From contig NC_050469.1 in the NCBI RefSeq assembly GCF_013373865.1, forward strand, positions 23,858,046 to 23,922,045: a stretch of 64,000 nt of DNA, read 5' to 3'. Below are positions 39,801 through 51,300 of the stretch, one piece after another. Made by a program: the position numbers and the translations under genes. Under the pieces are notes generated by a model. It ran no database searches. It had not been told where the DNA came from and worked only from the letters and a program-made list of their open reading frames with translations. Position 1 is the stretch's first letter; each line of letters begins with the position of its first letter. Origin of the DNA: Monomorium pharaonis (lineage: Eukaryota; Arthropoda; Insecta; Hymenoptera; Formicidae).

Positions 39801-42349
39801 TCCACAAAAAATATGATTATTTTTAGCGATATTATTTAATTAGTCAGTAATTTTCTATCTATAGTTGAACAATAGTTTTTATCTCCTTTATAAAAACTTA
39901 ATATTGTAAATAATTTAAAAAACATAAAAACTGCGTTTTAAGACCAAAAGTTGTAGCGTACAGTTAAAAAAAAAAAAAAAAATTAAAAAATATATAGAAA
40001 TCACATACGAAATATGTTATTGAGCACTAAGATCTATAACTGTTCGTTGGCCTTATCTAGATTTTGTGTTAATATTTTGAGTTGTGTTTCTCTTGAAGAC
40101 AAGATGCAACATCATGAAAAAATATAATCAAAAGAAAATACAAACAGAAATGCTAAAGAACAGGCAAAAGAAAAATAAATAAAAAGTATACAAGAATTAA
40201 CAATATTAAATCAAGAATTAATTACTGAGTTTGAAAATACTCAAACGGAAAAAGATATAGGCGATTCTAATATTCTCTATTTAAAAACATCCTGAAAAAT
40301 CCAAGTGCTCAGAATACTTTGAGTATGCGGTGTACTGCGTTATCTAATATAATCTATGTATCTCCGAAGGATCAATGATACTATTATTACGCCGTATTCA
40401 TGTTTACATGGCGCTGCTGACGAAGTTGAAGGCGTAGGTGCGCCGATCATCGATGACCCCCATGACGTGTTAACAGGCGTTGCCGCGCGCGCGGTTTCCC
40501 CATGACGTAATGAACGTTATAAAAGTTGGCAGCGACGATCCCGCCTCGAAGAATCATACAGCGACTATATTGTTCTGAGGAGATACGAGTTAGACGAAGA
40601 TCGTGACACAGATCTGACGTGATGTGTGTTGCAATTGCGAGCAAACTGCGCCTCCGGTGCACTTCTCCACCGACACATTATTTCGCGTTCCGCGAGCAGA
40701 TATATCGTGTACTAGCTCCTGTTTTTATAAAATCATCTGAGTTTAGTAGTATTAACACTCTACGTCTACATCGCTAGTATTATTATAATTGATACATAAA
40801 TAAAAGAACGATCGAAAGAGTATACATATTATATTTTTTAAATAACATTATATTAGATGACATTTTTCATGATGTGGCGTCTTCGAAAGTAAAAAAAATT
40901 ATCTTTATTTTTAATTAGTTACTCGGTATAAAATCGATGCGCATAAAAATTCTTATTTACTTTAAAATATACGTAATATAAATATTGCGCACATACTTGC
41001 TACTTATATCAACGGAACAACGGAAATGTAATCGATCTCTCTGTCGTGGCGTGCTTTGTTTTGCTCTAGTTATTCATCGATCATGGCAAATATAGTATGC
41101 ACGTTTCGTGCGTTGAGAGGAACTACAACTGTTGTTGGCTGTATACACTGACTGCAAATAATTGAAAAACAGAACTGGACATTTACTGAGTACAGGTTAC
41201 CATTGCGAGTTTCGACATTTGCTCTGTGCTCAGAAATTACAAATTATTCCGACTCATAGATTTTTTATAACAGTATACGTAGAAACGTATTCATATCACA
41301 ATTGGCCCGATGCTAACGTTTGATGTATCAGCGGTTAGGAATTCTGAAGATTTCGTGGAAACTTAAATGCTACGATTCGTATCTAATCGCGACGTCAAGA
41401 CGAAGACATATTACCGATCTAAATACCGGATGACATCTTCCTTTCGAAGGCACAGTTCGCCATTTCGTTAACGTCGTACAATGAGTTGCAGTGGCGTGGT
41501 ATGCGGTAATTACAGCGACATTGTCTACGTGGCGTAATAATACGACGCGAAAAAAGGAAGACAGTTCGCGTGTCACCCCGTCAGTTTCCGCTCCTCTTTC
41601 GCGACTTTGAACCTGCGGCATGCCGACTGCATACCGGAAGGAAGTACGCAATTTTCTTTCTCGTTCGAGACCTTTAACGGAAAAGGTGAAAAGAGAGGAA
41701 TGCCGGCGAAATCCTGAGAAACGCTTCCATGACTCTCGAGCGTACGCGCGGAAAAGAAAAAGTTATACGAAACATCGTGCTGCATAGCCGCAGGTAATCT
41801 TCAGCGAATCCCATATAATCGGTTATTTAAAACCAAAGCTTTGTTGCCCGCGACGCAAACAATGGATATTTCTTTACGATGTTAACAGTGGCGGGATTAA
41901 CGTGCGCGATTTACGTTACGGTGAATGGCTCTCATTAAGGTGTTCCTTCGCCGAACACAATGGCCGCGACATCGCGAACAGCTGCTTATGCGTGTTTTAT
42001 GTAATATACTATGTATGTAAGTAAGAGGATTTGTTTTTTAAATGCACTTACGATTTAATACATCTGACCACAGATGAGGACTTTAGGAGCTTTTGATAGA
42101 CGCAACATTGCAACATACGACAGACTTTCGGAGCCAAGCACCGAAAGTAGAAAGGTGCTGAGAGAGTACAAAGCGGAAGCCATAAAAGCGTTTTCTAACA
42201 AAAAGGAAAGAAAAACGGTAAATAGAGAGGTGGCGATAACAAAGGAGAAAGAGATACAGAAAGCAGTAAGAAGAAAGATAGTTCAGGAACGGTAATGCCA
42301 AAGGTAGAAGTAGGCGTATGTATATATATATATCCTATGTATTTTTATT

Positions 42350-42393
<44 letters not shown>

Positions 42394-45300
42394 TAGGGAG
42401 AAAAGTACAGAATGCACGAAGCAGAAAGGAGGTGAAAGTAATTACAGCGTGGTCTTTTAGTTTTATGAATAAATTATGTATTCTTCGTGCAGTTTAACGA
42501 AATTAGCATACAACACAGCGCTTTTCATTTTTGAGTAAAATCAGATCGAAAGAATAATGACGTGTGATACGGTAAATTATTCAAACAGAATTAAACTACA
42601 ATTAAAATCAAAGTGTAGTTGGGTTAATTAAGAATTAAATATTATCGTAGGAATAAATATCACACGTATGTTTCGATTTTTATATAATTATTAATTAATG
42701 TTTAATAATTATAATAATAATTTAATATTTCACAATGGATATGAAATTTCATAATCAGTCTACTGTCGGGCTCGATCGAAGACGAATTTGTACGTCAGAC
42801 CTGATTTAAATTAAATTGGAAGAGAAAGCGTTAAAAAATTGTTCAAACACAATTGTTAGTTCTTAAACACGCGCCAGGAAATCAAATCTGATGAGGTATA
42901 ATTGGGTCAACTTGAAACAATCGACAAGTTGAAGTCAATAGTTCTCAGAGAAAAGTTCGCATTCTTAAATTACTGACTTTCTTAATACGGTTCAAAAAAG
43001 ACACAAGTTAATGACTAAATTAAGGGATATTTACTTTAGAAATAGAATAAAAATATAAAAAAAGAAGTTAACGTGGAAAATAAAAAACATAAGCGGAGAA
43101 TAAAAAGGAGATTCTCTCTCCTTCTCTCTCAAATTCATCTCGTCCGCTTTACAGCCGATCTTTTTCAAGGACCGTCGAAGCTCCAAGCTTCGCGACAAAT
43201 GAAAGGACCAAATTGGCTTCCACGTCTTAGGATTTGATCAATCCGTGCCCGTCTCTCTCTCGAGAGAGAGAGTATCGATTCCGGTTCCTTTAAATAAATG
43301 ATACGCCGTCGTTTCTACTTACAGAATTGGCTCACCGGCGCGGCGGCGGCGCGACCGTTTCTACGATTTATTAGCGCAGCTTCGTTAATGGCCTTAAAGA
43401 ATTAGCCGGCGACAGCTAACCGGGCCGTGCAACGAGTCGCCGCCTGCACTGCGCGAATGGTTTAAACCGACAGGAGGACGAGAGAAAGAGAGAGAGGGAC
43501 GTTAAAAGGATTAAGCAAACTTCGTCGAGCAGATAACGATGCACGCCGGTCGACGCATTACGCGGCGCGACGCGCGTAGATGAACCTTGAAATCTACTTA
43601 AAACTGTATGGAACGCCGGGCATCAAGCGCAAGTGTATTTCGTCCCTTTTTAGGGATTTCGACGAAGTTACGCGACGGATATCGCGCGACGGATCAGCTG
43701 CGATCCGATCGTGTTTATCATCGCCGAGTAAAATTACGACTTTATACGTCATCCTTTCCATCACTGATGCACCGATACACCTTTGCATCTCTTTCGCACT
43801 TACGAGCCACACATCTTCTAGTCACGACTTCAAAAACGCGCTCTTTTCGTGGTCTCTGAAGTCTTCTTTTCAATACCTATCCTTTTGCGATTCCTCATGG
43901 GAATTTTTTTTTCGTTTTTTTTTCCCCCTATCGCATGTCAACTTTTTAATTCTGTTTATATCCTCGAAGTCGCTCTGAGAGATTCAATTTAATATAAGTC
44001 GCGGAATTTTTTAGAAAAATGTGACGTATCTATTAGGGTCCAACAACAATGCGCTCGCCGAAGAATCTGTTGTGAAAATACTTTCCAGTGACGCGAGATC
44101 CGCATAAATATCTTCCTCGACAAAGTATGACGTGAAGAATGCGTGTGTTCGTAAATTTTCCATGTGTATACATCCGGAAAGTTACCGCAATCTATTTCTC
44201 GTTAGCGATGCTCTGGCATAAACATCTCGCGGAGACATGTTTGATTTGCTATAAAGAAACGTAGGAAATAGAAAGAAAGAGGGAAAGAGCGAAGGAAAGC
44301 TCTCTTCTCCGACGCTCGTAAATATCCGCGTCGATTTCGCGTTTTTGGCAGAAATATATTTTTATAAGGCTTTATAAAAACATCTCTCATTTAACCGCGC
44401 ATCGCTCGTAGCGATTCCATAAATAATTCTTTATGCGAGATATGTTTTTTTTTCCTCTCTCTCTCCCCGTAATCCGGCACGATTAATCACGGTTGCACGC
44501 GCAAAGGTTTCGGTCAAAGAAAACGTATTAAAAGCTATTTCAGCTGATTTCAAGGACTCGTTGCGGCACGCTTAACGCGGATTTGCCGTCTCCCTTTGGC
44601 GGCCACCCCCTTTGGTTCTGTAACGCGCAGAAATTACATCGCTACACCTATAGACGTGCGAAGGCCCGTAAAACGTTTGCGTCGCGGATTACGAGTCCGC
44701 GATTGCGAGTAGTATTAATAGTTCTGCGCTTTCTCGCGCTGGCTCGAATAATGTGGGGCAGTGCGGACGAGGCTTTGAAATTTAAATCGCCGATGGCAGA
44801 CGGTGGAACCCATATATTCCGCCCTATCGTATGGACCGCAGAAACAGTCGCAAATAAAAAGATCGAGCGCGCGATAACATATTTATTAATCGAATGCTGA
44901 TACACGCCGGCGGCCACTCTCATACATTTTAATGAAACACATTCACATCCATTCAAAAAAAGGGTCTTGCAACTTTAAGAAAAATTGTATGTCTGTAAAA
45001 TCTACCTAAGGTAGATAAATATTTAGCATTATGTATTGCATTTACTCGATCTAATAAGAAGCGGAATTTACAAATTCTATACGTGATAGCCAAAATTGCA
45101 GCAGATATAAAAATTGACAAGAAATTTGATTGTAACATCTAGAGATCAATATTAACCAAAAAATTTTTGGTTTGTTGTTTCCGTAACAATATTTTTATAA
45201 GTTTTCTATATTATTTCTAAAAGCTTCTTCTCAAAAGCCTTAAGCTTAAGGTTTCAAGGTTCTGCTTCGGTAAATTGTATACATGGGAAGAACAGTTTTG

Positions 45301-48300
45301 TGAAAAATTTAGCTGGGTATAGATCTGAAAATATAATTATGAAGGACGCTTAAGCATCATGCTGTGTAAAAGTTGTAAAAAGTTTTGACATTTTAACAAC
45401 TAGCTTGACCGTTCCACGTAATTATTACGATGGCATAATAAAATTATTTTCACATCTGCATCCGGCTAAATGTTTAAACACTTTAACCTAACTGGTTTTT
45501 CCATGTAGAATTATTAATAAATTATAATATATTCACACACAAAGAAAATTTCATAGTAAAAATTACTATGTACGATAGTAGATACGGACCATAAAAAGAA
45601 ATTTTAGAGAATTATACCATAAATAGTGTAAATACTATGGTAATTTGATGAATAACAATAAAAATTTTCATAATTACTTTCTTGGTCCGCGTTTACTATT
45701 TATATAGTAATTTTTACTATAAAATTTTCTCCGTGCATTATCGATTTAACACTTTAAAGACATTTTATTAACAGCATAAGCCTACTCTAATTTTTATTAA
45801 TATTTTAAAGTTCCGATTCAATAAATAGTAAAAAATCCTCAATAAATTATAATATATTCAATTACAGTTTATTAACTAGATAAATTTAAAGAAATTTTAA
45901 TCAAAGTAGATATAATTCAACTTTAATTTGTGCCTTTGTTATCGAAGAATTTAATTATCTTTCAATTATCTCCTCTGCCCACACAATTTCCAACTTTACT
46001 CATCATAAATTACTCAAAAAAAGAATATGTATATATTTATTTGTAACTGTATTTTGCTCTACTTTTTCAAAATCACGCTCGGATTACACAGCATTTAAGT
46101 ATACGCTTCAAAAAGATTTCGTGGCTGTATTTTGTTGTATTTTTTAATAATCACGCTTGAATTACGCGGTATTCGCTTAATCGTGAGCCCTAGATTTTTC
46201 GACGGGTCCACTTTCAATCTTCAGATATCACGACAATAATTTAGGCTACGGATATTGGATCTCGAAATAGATTGCTAACGGACTAAGCAATTATGGTTTC
46301 CACTCTGCTTTCACCGGTCGACTGATCGCGCGGATAGATATCCTATTTTTCGTCCGGTTTCCGTCGTCGCGGCCCATAACGCGAGTTAGTTGTCATTAAA
46401 TTTGCGCGAGATTAACGAGAAAATGTAGAACGTACACACTACAAATCACGGTAAATGCGGTGACGCGCGTGACGCATCGCAAATAATTAATAAATCGGCG
46501 GGCGCAATCACTGCGCCGATGAATAAATTACGGTGCAATCAGTGCCGATTCCCGTTGTTCAGTGCATCCGTTCTTCGTTACTTTCACGACCGCGGGGAGT
46601 CGTCGATTTTTTCGACGTTGGATGTTCCGCAAGTTCGGCAATGGAACAAACGTCGTCTCCCCGGAATTAAAGCGCTCGCTCGCGCCGAAGGTAATTTCCA
46701 GCTTCCAGAGATGAAATTGTACGTTGGAATAAATTATGCGGCATGCAGAAAGCACCGAGTCGAAATAAATTATACGTGTATAGAATCGCGCGAATGCGGC
46801 GTGAGTAGTATCTCGTTTCTCCTTCTCTCTCTTTCTCCCTTCTTGGCTGAGGCTAGAAAAATTACATGGGAACAAGTTAAGCGGCTTGATGAAGTTTGAC
46901 TCCGCCTAACCCCGGATTTCCTCCGTATATAATATTTTCCATAAAAATTACCACAGAGTCTTCTTATCTTCACAGAATCGCCAGAGAATATCAATTTATT
47001 ATGTATTCAACGTATTCAGTAAACAGGAACATCTGAATCTCTGCATGTAAATAATTAAAAATCACGCGAAAACGGAATCGTAATTTCTCTCGTATTTCGT
47101 ACTGCAAAAGTATTGACTTTTTATGTTACATTCGTGATGGAAATTAAAAATGAAAATGGATCTGACAATCCCCCCCCCCCTCTTCCTGAAACTGGAAAAT
47201 AATTCGAAGAGAGAGGACCCGATCCGTGATCAATGTCGCGAGTGCCACGCGCGTGTACACACGCACTTTATCTGTCACGCGACGTAGCTTTGTAGGCAGA
47301 GATTAAGCGCATATTTTTCGTGTATACAAAATTCATCATCCGTACGCTTACGATCTTGCATCTCGTTTCCGCCTGTCGATAGAGAGCCGCGTATTTACGA
47401 TTTTGCGCGATTTTTTTTCCCCGCCATTCGGTCCGCATTGTTTTTTCTTCTCCGTCCCTGTCTTCCGTACGGCGTGCAAGCGAAAAGCTGTCAAAAGCGG
47501 TTGCGAGGTCGCTTTGAAAAGCACATGCTCGCGGATATTTTCGGCGAATTCTACCCTCTCGCCGGAGTTTTCCCCTTAATTCCGTGTGCCCTAGTAATCA
47601 TTTATATGTTAATTCCACTTGAAATAAAAAAGACGGTGGTTGACATATTCGCGGAGAATAATTTTTCCTTGGAAAAGCTCCGCACACGTGACGCGCTCAA
47701 CTAAAAATCTAACGTTTGTGAGAAACGTTTATGCGATGTAAAATGAATGCAAATGACTTGTTTGTCTTTTCCCGAGTTGATAAAATATAATTTAGAAAGC
47801 CAGCTCCTCTCTCTTTCTAGATTTTTGCGGCATTTTAGCGGTGTTTTAACATTTCGTGTTTTAATAAAAGTCAACTTTATTTTTAATATCTTAGTCTTTT
47901 AAAAATATTAATATTTTATTGCCTTTCATATTACAGCTCGTGGGCCCAGGAACAACATGACGTCTTCAATACCCCCCCTCCGTCTCTCTCTTTTTCTCTC
48001 TCAAAATCGGCTCCTTAGAAAATAATTAACCGCGACAAACGCTCGTGATTAGTATCGCTCTCGGAAACCGTAATGTTCATATACGCGTAATTTTTTTGTA
48101 ATATAATGTACAACTACAAATAAATTCGCGTTTAATTATCTTTCTTAGTGAGATTTCATTGACTTGACTCTAATAAAAGCGGGCGACTTGCTTTCGTTTA
48201 CTTTCGTTGCAAAGTGTAGAGAAAATGAAATACGGACCGCACTACTGTGCGCGCCATTATCCGGCTGTTTTCGTTTTCGAGAGACTGATTTTTCCTGGTG

Positions 48301-51300
48301 GAATGAAACTGTTCGTATCGGCAGCTCGAATACACGTACCGTAAATCGAGGCAATTTTGTGATAAATTACTTACTTTAATTGCATAGCGCATTAGTTCTA
48401 TAACTGACGCTATATTAATATCGACCAAGATATCGACTATCAATTTCCGATTGGTATTTGAGAATAACTGATAAAAAGATTCTTCAAATAATTAAATAAG
48501 TGGAATGTATCTCATAAAGTTATCTACCTCCTCGTCGCAATATCTCTAGTGATAAAGTTTAAACATCTTATTCACATATTTGTATCAACTACATTTTAAA
48601 AATATTGTCTTACATTCCTGTACGCTAAAAATCGAACAAAAATTTTTATGTTATACACGCATTTTATATTAAAGCTCGCATATTTTTTCAGAATTATTTG
48701 GTATTTATTCAATCAATATATATTTTCATAGAGTATATATTTTTCTAGAATTTTCTTTGCTTTAAAAAAATTTTTTGGATTTCTTGTTGAAAGAGTAGTT
48801 TGTGGTTCCGCACTTGTTTTCATGCAAATAATCACCTTGATAGTAATCTGAGGTTTTACCATCTCTCTAATTCGAGTCAAAGGGACGGAGCTTCTGACGT
48901 TTCTCTTTTAGCACACACAGTAGCTTTGTAGGATAGACTTACACATGTAATTAGACGCTAAACGTTGCGAGAATAGATTTAGAATGAATGAATTTAAGTG
49001 CAATGTTACATTGAATCCTGACGTGGAATTATGTAAATTAATCGCTGCGACGCTTTTGCACGCCTCGTCCTGTTATGTTACGTCATTAATAACGAGTAAA
49101 TTGGATATCGCGTTAATTTGTGCATGTAGAAGGAATAGATGGACTCGATTTAGTTCGAAAAAGTAAATTTATACCGCATAAAACAACAAACTATAAGCGT
49201 AACAAAAGTAAATTATTATACAATAACGATATCAATCGGAGAAAGAAAAAAATTACGTAATGTAATAACGATATACAATTGGTACATCATAATTTAATAA
49301 TTCGCGAATTTCTATTTCACAAAATAATGCAAGTTTCAACATCGGAAAAAGCATAACGTTCAATGATGATTGTAAATTCCAAATTGGGTCAATTATATGA
49401 AACATTACACTACACGCGCTAATTAGTGCAATTAAAAATATGTTACTTTCAAAATTTTCCAGCAATAATTGACGCTATTAAATAATCACAACTATATAAT
49501 AATAACGAGGACCGCGAGGAATAAGAAAAATTAATATCATCCTCCAATTTCCATCTTATGAAGTCGCCTTCGTGATGTAAAATTAAATCTTTCTTTTTCG
49601 TAGGGTTATTCCGAAGTTAGTAGAAGGTGATACTAAAATGCTAATCATACGCGACACATGGTTCATCCGCTGTTATGCACTTCCTTAAAAAACCTCTTTT
49701 ACATGACATGACATAAATCACACACTACACACACACACGCGCGCGCGCGCGCACTCCGGAGCGAAGCGCACCATAGTTCCCGCCCGCGATCCATGCTAAT
49801 AACTCGACGTTACACAGAATTTTTCATCGCCGCGCGTATTCAGATTAAAATAATATTTGCCCTCCTTTGAAAAAGCGCGTGTCAGTCACGAAAAATTTTG
49901 TATAAAACTTTCCGGAAATTTTCATCGAGAAAACACTCAGTCTGCGACGATTGAAAATTCGTCGCTCGGATATATATCCTTCGGGTTATTTTCGAATGCC
50001 TCGCGGACACTTGAGTAAAATAAGAGTGATCTAAATTTGTCGCATTAAACGCTGATAATTTAATATAAGAAAAATTGTCTACGACAGTCTCTGTCAATTT
50101 TTAAAAGATTATAATCGTGCGTTTGTAGAGATCTACGAAACACGGAAATATCAAACTGCAGATATACCCGAAAGCGATTCGGAATCACGCATTGCTTTTA
50201 AACGCGTTCCTCTCTCTTTTTTTTTTGTTAACAAAAGGCCTGTTTACGGCGATAGAGCATATGCATTAATATATAATAAGTTGCATGCACGCATGACCGC
50301 GTGCGTGAAACGGGCGTTCTCTTCCCCCACCCCCTTCCCTCCAGATATAAGCGAGACATTAATGCGATGACGATCACTTTTACCTCGTGACAGATTTAAA
50401 TGACGCTTTTAAATGGCCGGGGTAGATTTAAATGGCGATGGCGGCCGCGGCGGCGGAGCCGCTGGACTGGAAACATTGGAAAATTAACGATCGCACTCCA
50501 CAGCTGGAGTGATAAAACCGAAGAGAGAATGGATTTTTATGCTCGTGATTAAATCAAGGAAGCGTCGATAATATCATCAACGTACACGGGCAGATTATTT
50601 ATCGCACGACGCGGAAGAGATATATACGCCTCTCGAATGACAAAGCCTCGCGACCCTAAATTTTCGTGAGTTAATATCGCTAATGCGCGTCATCGGAACG
50701 CCCACGCGCGAATTATATACGGCACGACGAAACCCCAAATTTCCGTAAGCGCAAATTAATTTTCAGTTTCCGCCGCGAGCGGGGGCAGCCTCCGTTAATT
50801 TATAGCGCGCAACACGCGGAACCCGAATTTTCTTTTCGGACTTCAGTACTATCTGTACTGCTCTACTGGAAAATCTCACGTTGTTAAACTAATACACGGC
50901 AAGGGGGTGGACCGCCCCCGTCGAAATGCGCAAAGTTAAAAATTCACGCACTCTGATATCGCTCTATTATTAATTTAATAACTATTATTATATTATCGCC
51001 GTTATTGAAACGCCCGCTATTGAATTCTGCATCGCGTGATAAACCCTCCGGACCTCCATGAACGCGCGATAAAATGCCATTTCCGAAATGCACCCGTTAA
51101 TTTATGGCGCAACGTTGCGGGGGCAAATTCGCCAGTCGCTGTAACAGGACTAACTTCATTCACAGAGTACACCGAGAGAAAAAAATAGTTAAAGTAACCA
51201 TAATATTATTTTAATAGTCATTTTTGGACCTAATCATATTTTTATAGTTATTCAATAATATAAATTATCGTTTGTTCAAAGTGCAATGTATTAAAGCTCT

